Below are positions 14,884 to 34,745 of a stretch of 64,000 bases of DNA, in pieces. A program made the translations under genes and the position numbers. Each line of letters begins with the position of its first letter. Position 1 is the first letter of the stretch. Below the pieces are notes generated by a model. The model did not search any database. It had not been told where the DNA came from and was given only the letters and a program-made list of their open reading frames with translations. The stretch comes from Portunus trituberculatus. Lineage: Eukaryota > Arthropoda > Malacostraca > Decapoda > Portunidae. Location: contig NC_059294.1 in NCBI RefSeq assembly GCF_017591435.1, positions 6,200,001 to 6,264,000 on the forward strand, in the 5' to 3' direction.

Positions 14884-15061
14884 AAAAACAGTGACCCGTG
14901 TCTGCCTGTAGGAGCATAAACGCCATATGCAATCAGACTCTCCCCGTTGCATCCCATTGTTCCTGTTTCTATCTCCTCACTCACGGTACAAGAGTGTTGG
15001 CATGTTACAAATCCCTCTGGCAATTATGTTCATTTTCTGTTAAGTTGAGAGATAGTGATGA

Positions 15062-15299
15062 CGGGTATGTTCAGAAACGCCTTGTTCTCTCACTACGACA
15101 ATTTTCCTTCTCTCACTGCGACAATTTTGCAAGGCCACAGAGACACCAAACAAGGTTTCTTAAGACAATTTTTCCTTATGATAAACTAGAAATCTTACCA
15201 ATCTATCACCAGAACCATAAAAATACCTTTAAAACATGAACCTCTTTCACTAAAGCCTTTGGAAAGTTGGTGCGAGAGCAAAGTGTTTCTGAATAAAGG
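15062..15299. mobile_element. MITE family with CCGTATT termini, copy 2 (inverted)
   Basis: The reverse complement of this segment aligns along its whole length with 39380-39597 (shared TTATGGTTCTGGTGATAG, AAGATTTCTAGTT, TTGTCTCTGTGG-like). Its termini (CGGGTATGTTCAGAAACG and TTTCTGAATAAAGG) are degraded versions of the CCGTATTCTGAAAC ends. It contains a small internal duplication of GACAATTTTCCTTCTC-like sequence near 15098-15128. Confidence 0.65.
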
Positions 15300-15323
15300 C
15301 GCGGGGTAGGTTGTAGTTGTTTG

Positions 15324-15451
<128 letters not shown>

Positions 15452-15633
15452 TAATCCGCAACAGGTAACATGAGTTGAGAGTATTTGTTCTCGCCTGCTG
15501 ATGACAGTAAGGCTTGTACACTGGGAATAACACTGGATGGATCCCGGGTGTTGGTGGGGCAGTGATTATTTGGGTGTTGTTCATGTTTTTTGTCACGGTT
15601 GTTGACTGTACTGATCATCTTTGTACTCTAGAC

Positions 15634-15781
15634 CAGGGGTTCTCAACCTTTTATCCGTTAAGAACCCTAATCTACTGAACCCCAGTTATTTGACATCGAA
15701 CAGAATTAAAATTTAGTGACTGACACGGTATTCTGCAAAGAATGTATCATTAAATCATTTATGAGTAATTGAGAACCCCTG
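15634..15781. mobile_element. hAT-type MITE with perfect 8-bp target site duplication
   Basis: The 148-bp element has perfect 13-bp terminal inverted repeats (CAGGGGTTCTCAA at 15634-15646; TTGAGAACCCCTG at 15769-15781). It is flanked on both sides by the same 8 bp, CTCTAGAC (15626-15633 and 15782-15789). CAG...CTG ends and 8-bp duplications are hallmarks of hAT transposons. The interior is A/T-rich and non-coding, so it must be mobilised in trans. Intact repeats and duplication indicate a fairly recent insertion. Confidence 0.9.
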
Positions 15782-15789
15782 CTCTAGAC

Positions 15790-17042
15790 AAATTGTAAAT
15801 AATCTTGATATAATGAATGTCGAACGGTTGAAACATTTCATTTATGAGTAATATTTCTTTAATGTTTTTAATCTTACGTATAATTAAAAAGCTAATTCAA
15901 CGATAACTTAAAGATTAGAATGCTACTAGACATATGGATAAATAATTAGTAATACTTGATCATTAATGCACTGGAATTAAATATTAAAAAAAATAATCTT
16001 CCACTTCTCAGCGAAAGTTTTAATTTTCAATATATTTTTGTATATCATTTCCTTCACCTCACTCTTGTATTTTTATTTATTTATTTATCATTCTTTTTAA
16101 CATACACATTATACACCCAGAACATGCTACTGGTGAATTTCCGGGTACTGGGAAAATATATCCGTCATATTATCCGCTACGTTCTCGGTATTTTTTTTTT
16201 CTTTGGGATAAATAACAGCGGAACTTATCCTTGGAATCATCAAATGTTTCTAAGAAGGAATTGGATCACCACAACACACACATCTCTGCTGCTAATGGCG
16301 TTATGGAAGGCGTAGGAAGCGTAAAAAATGCTTTGGGGATCTAACTCGACGGGAAAGTATCGCTACAACTGTTTGAAAGAATGACTGTCTTTACTCCCTC
16401 ATGCTGCCGTCAATGTTGCATCTCTTGCTGCCCTCCACCTCTTAATTTAACCGTTACCGCGTTGTTTTACCTCCAGAATGTATGCCAATCTTGAGTCACT
16501 GCACGGGACTTTCTCATCAATCACTGTATCATATCCACCTTTATAATCTAAGTCGTACAATATATTCACATTTATTTTACCGTCAAACATTTGAACTCCG
16601 CTCTTGTGTAAGTTATTGAGTTTAAGTACAAAATGAACTCAAAAATATCTGTTCTCCCCACATATTCTCAGAACTTGCTGGCGTGTTCCTCGTCACTTTG
16701 AACCCAGTCTTAAACCATCGGAGGGGGTGATGGAGGTCCTTATATCGCCCGCTGGCTAACGAGGAGGAATGGTAACACCAAGTAGGACCCACCCAGCCGC
16801 CACCTCCAGCCCTCCCCGCCGCTACCTCCAGACTACCTTTACGTGTGTCGAGTCTTGGAGAGTCTTTGTTTTCCTTCTTGTTCATCACCAGTCCCTTCCT
16901 GTGTCTCCTCCTCATGTCCTCCAGTTTCCTCTCATCTTTATTGCCACTTGTGTCTTGACCTTATGGCTCTAGTCACATCTGTTCTTCTTTCCTTTCTTCC
17001 TTGTGTTTCTTTTCTCACTCCATTTCTTGTCCCGTTTATTCC

Positions 17043-17044
<2 letters not shown>
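15790..17044. other. No recognisable gene
   Basis: A/T-rich to about 16300, more balanced after. Nothing recognised. Confidence 0.5.

Positions 17045-17091
<47 letters not shown>
17045..17091. repeat. (CT)n microsatellite
   Basis: 47 bp. Confidence 0.97.
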
Positions 17092-17095
<4 letters not shown>

Positions 17096-17216
17096 GATGA
17101 TTTTGACAGACTCGGTTATTTCCATCGTCCAAGATTTTTTACTCTTTCTCATCTTTCCTTTTTCTATTCTCTGCCTTTCTTCTTCTTCCCTCTTTTCTCT
17201 TCTCTTCCTTCCTTAC

Positions 17217-17380
17217 CGGTATCTTTATCTTCGCCCACGTCACGTTTCTCCAATATTTTTCCCACGTTTCCCTTCCCGAGTGGCGCCTCCTTCCCGCCAG
17301 GCTTAACGTTGACGTCCTCACCCACGCGGAAGGTGAGGTCCTCGGGGACTAACACGGCGCGGGATGGTGCCGGCCTCTCC
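17217..17380 (-). CDS. Candidate internal exon of an unrecognised gene
   Basis: The minus strand reads E-R-P-A-P-S-R-A-V-L-V, then PEDLTFRVGEDVNVKPGG, KEAPLGKGNVGK and ILEKRDVGEDKDTG, with many G or C third positions as expected for coding DNA. It ends at a good donor, ACCG|GTAAGG (boundary 17217/17216). The acceptor is less certain: CTGGCCAG at 17388-17381 has a poor pyrimidine tract, and the frame stays open as far as a stop at 17409-17407, so the 5' boundary may differ. Beyond the donor the frame continues into purine-rich Lys/Glu sequence, which looks intronic. The protein is Lys/Glu/Gly-rich and probably soluble. I do not recognise the family. Confidence 0.4.
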
Positions 17381-17409
17381 CTGGCCAGTGTCAAGCAGCG
17401 ACACGTCTA

Positions 17410-18458
17410 AATCTTTTTCTTTTCCCTCCCTGACGGGTTGCTCTAAGAAGCCAGGTGTGGATACGTAAACCAGCTTTGATCATCACGCCTACCACGAGGC
17501 AAGATTTCTCAAAGGATCCGAACACCGTGACTATTTTATGGAGTGGTTAAATGGGTTGAGGCAGTGGGAGTCTTAGTGCTCGTGAAGGAGGAAGCTGTCT
17601 TGGTGATGTCCGTGTCTTGCGTGAACAGGAAGTAGTGTAGTATAACTTATTTTCTTTTTTATCCCCTTTCTTATTCGTTGCCTTGAGCTAGAGGTGTTTG
17701 GTGGCATGTGCATGGGAAGAGGAGGATCAGAGAAGAGGGAGGTGGATGGGCCACAGAGGTATTAACTTGTGACTTTGAATTTATTTACTTCAATGGAACG
17801 AAGGAGTGTATTATGTTCTATGTATTGCTGCGTCTCAGGATCTGAAAGGAGGAGTGTGGACCCGAGAGGTCCAGGTCGTGCCCCAAGACGTGTGATAAAA
17901 AAGAGTCAACATGGTGAACATTTTATGGTCGCCTAGGTAGTTTGAATGTCGATTTCCGAATTATATTACTAAGAAAGAGACATTGATTTGACCAGCGATG
18001 GCCCTTGCGTGTTATCAAATGGGTGATAACTCACTAATATAAAACATCGATATCGGCGGCGGCCATTAAGACTGTGAAAGATATGATGCTAGCCTGGCCA
18101 TGTCTCATTTTGGCTATGTTATTTTTTCTATGTTCTCTACCTTGACCTTTTTATGTCTTATTATGACGCTTTCAACTTGTATCCTTTCCTTTCTTTTCAT
18201 ATTCTTGGTCCCTTAAACCCATTAACCTATTGTTCTAATCAAATTTATTGGTACAAATAAGAGTTCAATGACAAAAAAGAAAAAAACAATAAACATTTGG
18301 TTAACTCTATATGTAAACTACCACTCCCTGAAAGAGCAAAGGACGACCATAGCATCCCAGAATCTCAGGAAACACTCCCACACTAATCCCATGCCTTCCT
18401 TCTTCCATCCCACTATCGCTCACTCCTTCCCTTACAAGCCTTTTATCACACATACCCA
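17410..18458. other. No recognisable gene
   Basis: Single-copy-looking sequence upstream (minus sense) of the candidate exon 17217-17380; no partner exon identified. Confidence 0.5.
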
Positions 18459-18485
18459 ACAAGTGTCTAGAGTCTAGACACTTGT
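18459..18485. repeat. 27-bp palindrome
   Basis: ACAAGTGTCTAGA, one G, then TCTAGACACTTGT: 13-bp perfect arms around a single base. It is a candidate binding site for a dimeric protein or the relic of a small inverted duplication. Confidence 0.85.
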
Positions 18486-18606
18486 GTAGCACCAAATCAC
18501 TCGCTTGCTCCTTCCTTGGCTTTTCTCAGATCTCAGCTCTTGCCATTACCCTTCCCGAGGTGCCATAGTTGCTCACATCACGAGGAATGACTGTGGCAAA
18601 GGGACG

Positions 18607-18609
<3 letters not shown>

Positions 18610-18689
<80 letters not shown>
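18610..18689. repeat. (CA)n microsatellite at the LINE 5' junction
   Basis: 80 bp; the LINE coding remnant starts at the next base. Confidence 0.97.
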
Positions 18690-18691
<2 letters not shown>

Positions 18692-19184
18692 CCTAAGCTC
18701 ATGTACGCCGCCCCAGCGTGGTCCTCCTCCTTGAACCTCACACAACGACAACAGCTGGAGAGGGTTCAGAGGAGGGCGTTCAGGGTCATCCTTGGGCCTG
18801 CCTACAGGTCCTACGAGGATGCCCTGACCTGCCTGAGTCTGCCGAGGCTGGCCACAAGACACCAGGAAGCCTTGGAAAAATTTGGGGTAGGACTGCTGCG
18901 TCATCCACGTCTCCGCCACCTGCTACCCCCCGACGTGCCTCCCCCTGCTCGCGCCACCCGACACCAGAATCGCGTGGCGCCCTTAAGAGTACCGCGCACT
19001 GATCGGTACCGACTTAGCGCGGTGCCCACTATTGTGCAAGCCTTAAATAAATAAGTAAATTAATAAGTGAATTCTAGGTTAAGTTAGATCCACAGTTAGG
19101 TTAAGCATTTCAGTTCATTGTTTTAATGTCCCCCCCCTTGTACATTTTCAGTGTAATTTTTTACATTGCCAAATTAATAAACCG

Positions 19185-19726
<542 letters not shown>

Positions 19727-19841
19727 TGTGTGTGTTTCACTGTTTGATCTGCTGCAGTCTCTGACGAGACAGCCAGACGTTACCCTACGGAACGAGCTCA
19801 GAGCTCATTATTTCCGATCTTCGGATAGGCCTGAGACCAGG
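19727..19841 (-). mobile_element. Second, 5'-truncated SINE copy of the same family
   Basis: The minus strand carries GTCTCAGGCCTATCCGAAG and TGAGCTCTGAGCTCG, which match the 3' half of the neighbouring SINE (19449-19726), then a fuller 3' end (CAGAGACTGCAGCAGATC, AACAGTGAA) and a short (AC)n tail that abuts the tRNA-like head of the first copy. The tRNA half is missing; the break lies at a (TG)n tract (19850-19933). The two copies are therefore head to tail in the same orientation. Confidence 0.75.
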
Positions 19842-19847
19842 CACACA

Positions 19848-19849
<2 letters not shown>

Positions 19850-19933
<84 letters not shown>
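19850..19933. repeat. (GT)n microsatellite at SINE break
   Basis: 84 bp; marks the truncated end of the SINE copy 19727-19841. Confidence 0.97.
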
Positions 19934-23731
<3,798 letters not shown>

Positions 23732-23985
23732 TGGAGGATGTGGAGCAAGATGAAAGACTTGCAGAGATAAAGGAAGATATTGAAGGCAGGACGGGGGACG
23801 GAGTGAGGGCATGGGAGGAGTTAGCGGACAGGATGTGTGGGCCGCCAGAATATGTGGGCGTGTGTGAATGGGCGTCCTTTGTGGTTCTTCTGCTGCTAAT
23901 AAATGGTTTCAGATCCTCGCAACCCCTTCATCCACGCCGCAGCCTCTCCCCCTCTACACCAAACCTTCAAGTAATAATAAAGTGT

Positions 23986-24272
23986 GATGTAAACCCGAGA
24001 CAAGACTAAAGAGAATGAAACAAAGGAAAGGAAACAGCGAGAGAAAAGAATACAAGTTAAAAAATAAGAATAAAAAGAAACAAGAAAATTAGAGAACTTA
24101 GCAAATTCAAGGTAGTAGAATAAATATAAATGATGTAAACACGAGGCAAGACTAAAGAGAAGGAAACAAAAGAAGCAGCAAAAGAAAAGAATAGAAGAGA
24201 AAAAATGAAAAGAACGAAAAATAAAATAATTTAGAGAATTTAACAAATTTAAGGTAGTAGAATAAATATAAA
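23986..24272. repeat. About 146-bp tandem duplication, two copies
   Basis: Units begin GATGTAAAC at 23986 and 24132 and share GCAAGACTAAAGAGAA-like, AAAAGAATA and GGTAGTAGAATAAATATAAA segments. They differ by several substitutions and small gaps. Confidence 0.8.
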
Positions 24273-25280
24273 ATGTTTTCTTTTCATTAAAATAGCAGCT
24301 GCTCTTTGTTCAGACCAAACAATGTATACTTGTGTACTTTTCCCCCATACACACGTAGAGTGGCAAACTAAACACGCCCTTCACACCAGCCAGGAGCAAT
24401 CTGAATATAATTAAACTGAATACAATACTTTGACACGCATCGCAGTGGTCTCTAATCTGAGTCCCCCTTACCTCAAAAGAACCAACTTGATTTGCACGCT
24501 TTGAAATTTTAGTGGTCAGCTTCAATAGTAATAACCGTGAAGTTTTTACATTTAATGAGTAAACGATAAGAGAACAACATCAGTGATAGCACATAACAAT
24601 TCCCAGCGGTGCAGCGGCGTGCGGTGAGTGGACGAGGTGCTGGTGCCTCTATAGGTCCCTGTGATGGTGTGATGGGTGACTGGGTTAGGCAGGATATCAC
24701 CATTATAAGTCTATGGTTTATTGAAAGTAGTTGTATTGAAATCATTGTTTTTTTTTTACCATGTATTTTATGAGATAGACATTTATTTCTTTTCTTTTAT
24801 AATTATTTTCTTAGCCTCTACATAAATGACATGAAATAATATTAACACCACCAATAATAATGACAATAATTATAACTCATGGTACCAAATCGTCTTTAGA
24901 ACAAACACAATTAAGGGAAAGAGACAATCAACATTTTCCTCATTTCACCATTCTGTAAAAAGAAAATATTACAAAAAAAGAAATAATAATAAACATGAAA
25001 AAAAAAAATCAAATAACAATCTGAAGTCGTGAATCGGTAATGGTAGTTTTGAGATCACGTTCTGGTGTATTGACAAGCTTGCAGTGGTGTTGGCGCGCTC
25101 CTGTAACGTGATCACCCATTAATGTCATAGTGTCCTTGCAATGCAGCTCCGATTAGCCCAAAGGTGGATCATACTAAAGCAATTCCCTCGATATTAGCAC
25201 GTGGAAACTTGATCACAGCCAGCAATAACATCCAGTGGTTCATTAGAAACTTTACGAATTAATATTTATGCTTAGTATTA

Positions 25281-25281
<1 letters not shown>
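24273..25281. other. No recognisable gene
   Basis: A/T-rich. A minus-strand donor GAG|GTAAGG at about 24470 follows a short open stretch without an acceptor. Confidence 0.45.

Positions 25282-25362
<81 letters not shown>
25282..25362. repeat. (CA)n microsatellite
   Basis: 81 bp. Confidence 0.97.
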
Positions 25363-25363
<1 letters not shown>

Positions 25364-25745
25364 AGCACCATGACCCAGTTTGAAGGTGCGCTGAAGCATT
25401 AACCAAATCGCGCTATTTACATCTCGCTAGTCGATCTCGTTCTTTAAAGCTGCGCACCGAGAGGTCTTCACCGCCTCCTCTTCCTCTCTTCTCTCCCTCC
25501 TTCCTTCCTTCCTTTCTTACTTCTTTTTTTTTCTTCATTCGTTCCTCAAATTTATTCCTTTCTACCTTCGTTCGTTTCTCTAATTTTTATCTCCTTCCTT
25601 CATTACTTCCTTCATGTTTTGACGTTCCCTATTCTATCCAACCTGCCTGCTTTCCTTCCTTCCTTCATTCCTTCCACGTCTTAATGTATTCCATTCATCT
25701 ATCCTCTTTTCACACTACTTGTTCTTTCCCTATGCCTACTTCCTG

Positions 25746-25748
<3 letters not shown>

Positions 25749-25812
<64 letters not shown>
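25749..25812. repeat. (TC)n microsatellite
   Basis: 64 bp, in a pyrimidine-rich stretch (25480-25960) with CCTT repeats. Confidence 0.97.
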
Positions 25813-25815
<3 letters not shown>

Positions 25816-26074
25816 GCCTACCTGCTTAATCTCCCCTCTTTCCTTATCGTCTGGCCTGTTCTTACCCTTTTGCATTTTTCCCTTCCATCCACATTCACTT
25901 TACTTTGTCCGTCCGCTCCTTCCTTGAATTCTTATTATTTTCTAACCTGTTTTTTTTTTTTTTTGTGATGACCAGCTTTTTTTTTCTTTTAGTGTGGTAG
26001 GAGAGACAAGTGTTATTCGCATTTCCTACAAACTAAATAAACCACACACAGAGGTAGAAGAGACGGGATGCAAC

Positions 26075-26091
26075 AAACAAACACAAACACA

Positions 26092-26161
<70 letters not shown>
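26075..26161. repeat. (CA)n with CAAA interruptions at the left
   Basis: Pure from about 26095; the (GT)n at 26325 has the opposite sense. Confidence 0.96.
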
Positions 26162-26164
<3 letters not shown>

Positions 26165-26322
26165 GTACGCACACACACAAAACAGTCTTCCATGTGTTGC
26201 CAAATTTCTCGGCTGGTTGACCCTCAATGAGCCGCCTTCCACTAGACGGTCCCGAGGCCTCGCAAGGCGACCTCCACATTCTGAGTTTTGGGAGGCTGCA
26301 CCACAGGACAGATTGAGAAGGT

Positions 26323-26324
<2 letters not shown>

Positions 26325-26386
<62 letters not shown>
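26325..26386. repeat. (TG)n microsatellite
   Basis: 62 bp; could pair with 26095-26161 across about 160 bp. Confidence 0.97.
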
Positions 26387-30127
<3,741 letters not shown>

Positions 30128-30133
30128 TACTAT

Positions 30134-30210
<77 letters not shown>

Positions 30211-30273
30211 TTAATAATAATCATAAAACTGATGCCGCTGATACTATACTACTACTACTACTACTACTACTAC
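30128..30273. repeat. (ACT)n, two blocks
   Basis: Blocks at about 30128-30206 and 30244-30273 separated by diverged triplets. Confidence 0.95.
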
Positions 30274-30635
30274 AATTTCAATAACCACTGCCATTTTTAC
30301 CTCGACTGCTTCTACTATTCTTGTGACCCAAAAATTTCATCACAAGTAACAATATTGCAGCTAAATATCGGTGTGTCTGCATCAAATAGATTACATCTAA
30401 TACTCTCACAGATGCATACAATCACGTACACACTCAGTTTTATCGCTCGCTCTCGATACTGTTAAAACAAACGACAAAGTTTCTTATGAATGAGTTAGTG
30501 TTCAATGAAGTATCTGTATGCCTATGTGTTTCTGAACCTCACGTGTATTAACTAACCTCTTTTCTGCTACGTATGTTTGTATAGTCAAATTTTGTGAGAG
30601 AGTGAATGGAGGTTTAAAGTGACATTTGTTGGTCT

Positions 30636-30639
<4 letters not shown>

Positions 30640-30689
<50 letters not shown>
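30640..30689. repeat. (CT)n microsatellite
   Basis: 50 bp. Confidence 0.97.
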
Positions 30690-30692
<3 letters not shown>

Positions 30693-31140
30693 CCTACAAT
30701 ACAACAAGAAAAGACGACCACAGCAGTAAAAGTGTCATTCTCTTCATCTTTTCACCCAATCGTGAATATGCAAAACTACGAAATCTCTAACACAAATTGC
30801 CCACTATTCTCCTGAACAATAGTGAGCAAAAAATAGCAAAACGAGATATAAATGAGAAGACTAACCTGTGCACACCAGTTCAGTGCGGGTGTGTGGGAGA
30901 CAGTCTGTCATGTGGTGGGCGTATAGCTCTTAAAAGTTAAATAATCTTTTCGCCGCCAGATGTCAGCACAAGTGATATGCTATAGCGTATTTCATAAAGC
31001 AGCGCCATCTGGTCATGAGGGATGTGTTTACTGTTGCACGCCTTTGTAAGTGTTCATGTACACACCCAAAATTACTAAAGTTTTTGGTGTATTTTGTTTT
31101 TGGCTTAGAAATGGAGATAGCTGAAGTACAATAAATATCT

Positions 31141-31254
<114 letters not shown>

Positions 31255-31484
31255 AATACGCCAAATACAACAAAAGCAAGCAGCACACAAACATCACACC
31301 TGGAGCAACAGAGGGCGGTGTGTTTACTGACCGTCACTGTGGATAATGAAAGCGAACAATTTACTCTCACTCTCCCCCTTAAAAATATTCACTTCACTGG
31401 AGGCTCAGGGATCATTAGTTGTAGCTTATCATTGTTTTCATGTACAAATTACACATGATTTCCAGAAAACAGGCAAGAACAACT

Positions 31485-31640
<156 letters not shown>

Positions 31641-32045
31641 TGAATCTATGAAAATAATGAAATAAAGAAAATACTAATATATATGAAAGAAAAAATGGAT
31701 ATGAAAAATCACACATATGCAAGTTTTAGCCTCAGATAATGGAAAAATATCCTCACTTTTTACTGGCACATGGGGCTTAAATATTATCAGCATTGCATAA
31801 AGAAAAAAAATTGTATATTCTTTATGGGAGCAGTTGTGTTTGTACCTGGCGACCCGCTAGTGTTGGCCAGACGTACAGGCTTGTCATCGACACTTCCATT
31901 ATCAATACTGATATGCTTCATCCACTAATAAACATTAATTACCTTCCAAACCTGAACGAGCACAAGTTCCTCTCCGTTCTTCTCATGGCCTGCACCTCAC
32001 TTCTGATTTTATTCGTTTATTCTTATTTTTGTGTTCCTATCACAC

Positions 32046-32062
32046 TCACACACACACACACA

Positions 32063-32127
<65 letters not shown>
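32046..32127. repeat. (CA)n microsatellite
   Basis: 82 bp with one CAGA interruption; ends in a short CGCGCGCG run. Confidence 0.97.
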
Positions 32128-32130
<3 letters not shown>

Positions 32131-32334
32131 CGCGCGCGCAGGGAACCTAGCTCCAGGCTGGGAGTTCTCTGATTGGTGCGTTGTCAGTAACTGGATTTGT
32201 AGGTTGGAGTCAAGACCAATGCGCAAGGGTGTAGTTAGTTCCGTTCACGTTTTCATCTTTAATATCACAGACGTGTACTTCCTGCAGGGTTGTTAATCTG
32301 AAAAACCAGGCAAAGCCCCAGAAAACTGAGGCAA

Positions 32335-32961
32335 ATGTTTGGCTCCCACAAGACCCGATCTTGTGACTCTGCATGCGTGGTGAACATGACGCCAATGAAG
32401 AGAAAGCAGCTTTCTCTTCCACAGAATGGAGATATTCCTGTGGTGATCAAGAAACCTAGGTATTCTGAGGAGGTTGTCGATGACTTCACAAGGGCATCGG
32501 GCGTGAGTAAGAGTAATGTCCTCAAACACGCCGAAAAGGACAGCGTGAAAGATGTTTCACCGAAAAGGAAACTAGAGTCAATTCATGAAAACTGCCCCTT
32601 CCCAGTGAAGCAGCAACGACTCAGTAGTGAGAGCGTGGACGAGAGTGTAAGCGTGTCTTGTAGGATGCCACAGAAGCCATCACATGGGAAGAGGAAAGCA
32701 TCGGCTTCTGCTGGATCGGTCACTCGATCCTCAAAAAAGAGGCAAAAGATATACAGAGAGGAAAGCACGTCTGTCAGCCCCTTGTTGAGCGTGTCAGTGC
32801 CTCTCTCCTCATCCCGCTCTACTAAAAGGCAAAGGACGTTTCGAGAGGACATTACGTCTCCTGACGCCGTGTCCAGTGTTCGGGCGACTCTACCTTCGTC
32901 ACCATTATCCAAGCGGCAAAAAACACACACGAGGAGAAACAGTCAGTCCCGCAGCTTGTAA
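32335..32961 (+). CDS. Intronless 208-aa basic protein with repeated NLS-like motifs
   Basis: This is the longest open frame not produced by a microsatellite. The first in-frame ATG after a stop (TGA at 32299) is at 32335; the ATG at residue 18 (AACATGACG, with A at -3) is a plausible alternative start. The protein is rich in Lys, Arg and Ser. Clusters of the type KRK/KRQ recur at about residues 22-24, 77-79, 119-121, 134-138, 164-167 and 193-196. Residues 20-50 and 75-104 align as two copies of a unit (KRK, about 15 residues, then VIKKPR or VKQQR, then an acidic/Ser stretch), and three shorter copies follow. Such clusters are typical of bipartite nuclear localisation signals, so a nuclear or nucleic-acid-binding role is inferred. 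No catalytic domain is seen and no family is recognised. A canonical AATAAA is not evident downstream. It could be a young gene, a retrogene or chance. Confidence 0.5.
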   Translation: MFGSHKTRSCDSACVVNMTPMKRKQLSLPQNGDIPVVIKKPRYSEEVVDDFTRASGVSKSNVLKHAEKDSVKDVSPKRKLESIHENCPFPVKQQRLSSESVDESVSVSCRMPQKPSHGKRKASASAGSVTRSSKKRQKIYREESTSVSPLLSVSVPLSSSRSTKRQRTFREDITSPDAVSSVRATLPSSPLSKRQKTHTRRNSQSRSL

Positions 32962-33155
32962 TTTTGTAATGACGTTATTATTTTATGCTTTTTGACTCAA
33001 CGGTTACCAAAAAAATCATAAACAAAATACGTATTGTTGTAACTGGATGAGTAAAAAGTGATATATATGATTGCTCGTTTACTGAGGTCTTTGAACTTAA
33101 TATATCTTAAACAGAGTATTTAGTGAGTTTCATTTGATCTTTGAGTATTGAAACT

Positions 33156-33350
<195 letters not shown>

Positions 33351-33423
33351 CCGAATTCATGGCATTGAAAGAGTTAATTAATATCTAAGTGGGAGGAGTC
33401 TACATTCCTGCAAAGAATAAGTA

Positions 33424-33665
33424 AATAAAGTCACCCCTACGCTTCCATCCCACCACCCACACATCCACACACCTACAGAAACACCCCACGCACCCCTACC
33501 ATACCTCTCGACTAACCATACCGTTCCCCACCTCCAACCACATCACCTACAGACACACTCCACACTATCCTCCCTCTCGACTAACCTTTCCTCCTCCCCA
33601 CCTCCCTACACACACATGCACAAACCCCACACCCCGACCATCCTCCTCTACCATCCACACACACT
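33424..33665. repeat. C-rich, G-poor degenerate minisatellite
   Basis: CCTCTCGACTAACC recurs at 33504 and 33573 (69-bp period), each time followed by a TCCCCACCTCC-type block; related CCCCACRCACCCC and TACCATCC blocks surround it. G is almost absent from the plus strand. Confidence 0.6.
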
Positions 33666-33994
33666 CTTGGCAGTGGTCCAAAGTGTACCTGGTAAATTCA
33701 CCAATCAGAACCATTTGCTTTTCACGGTTTACTGAAGAAGAACCAATCAAGCAGCGGGAGATTAGTGTTCCTTCTTCGTCTCTTCTCTCTCCTTTTCCCT
33801 TTAACTTTTTTCTTTCTATTTATATTTCATCCCTTCTTCTCTCCGATTTGTCCTTCCCATTTCCAATGTTGCCCATGTATGTCTTGTTTCTTCTCTTCAT
33901 TCTTCTCAGCAGCTCTAAGCTTCTTACCGCTAAACACACTCAGTATGGTGTCTCCTCAACCTGACATATTTTCAAGCTTAGGAAAATTGTGAAA

Positions 33995-33999
<5 letters not shown>

Positions 34000-34028
<29 letters not shown>
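34000..34028. repeat. (CT)n microsatellite
   Basis: 29 bp. Confidence 0.95.
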
Positions 34029-34032
<4 letters not shown>

Positions 34033-34391
34033 GCGAAAAAAGATGAATCAAATATAAATAACATGCTAACAATTCCTGCTCTTTTCAACACCAAGGATTT
34101 CGTTTCATTACCAACATCACTACACAATCACCATCACCACCACCACTACCCACCACCACCACCACTTCCACGAGCCCCTCGCCCTCATTCTTGCTTACGT
34201 CTCCGCCTCCCTTCTCTCCTTTTCGCTTCCCTGCCCGGTAATCAGGTACTGACACAACCCATCTCGCTGCTTCCTCTGCCACTTGGGGCTGAAGAGCTCG
34301 TCCCTATAAAACATCTTCAAATTCACTTTCCTAACTTTAGAACGAAAAACGAGTCGTGTCTGGTAGAAAGGAATCGCAAGTTTGGGATATC

Positions 34392-34437
34392 CTCTCTCTC
34401 TCTCTCTCTCTGTCTGTCTCTCTCTCTCTCTCTCTCT
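34392..34437. repeat. Interrupted (CT)n
   Basis: 46 bp with TGTCTGTC in the middle. Confidence 0.95.
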
Positions 34438-34579
34438 GGAAAGGATAAGGAGAGTGGCAGATGAGAACGAACAGCGAGACACGAGACAAGAATTGGACAT
34501 CAAAATTATGGAAAACTGGAACTGAACAAGGGACAAATTCTCAACAAACTCAAATTGAAAAGGGGGAAAAAAAAAGGTT

Positions 34580-34745
34580 GGAGGAGGAGGAGGAGGAGGA
34601 GGAGGAGGAGGAGGAGGAGGAGGAGGAGGAGGAGGAGGAGGAGGAGGAGGAGGAGGAGGAGGAGGAGGAGGAGGAGGAGGAGGAGGAGGAGGAGGAGGAG
34701 GAGGAGGAGGAGGAGGAGGAGGAGGAGGAGGAGGAGGAGGAGGAG
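34580..34745. repeat. (GGA)n trinucleotide repeat
   Basis: About 55 uninterrupted GGA units, the longest trinucleotide tract here; gives poly-Glu, poly-Arg or poly-Gly on plus and poly-Pro, poly-Leu or poly-Ser on minus. Confidence 0.97.
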
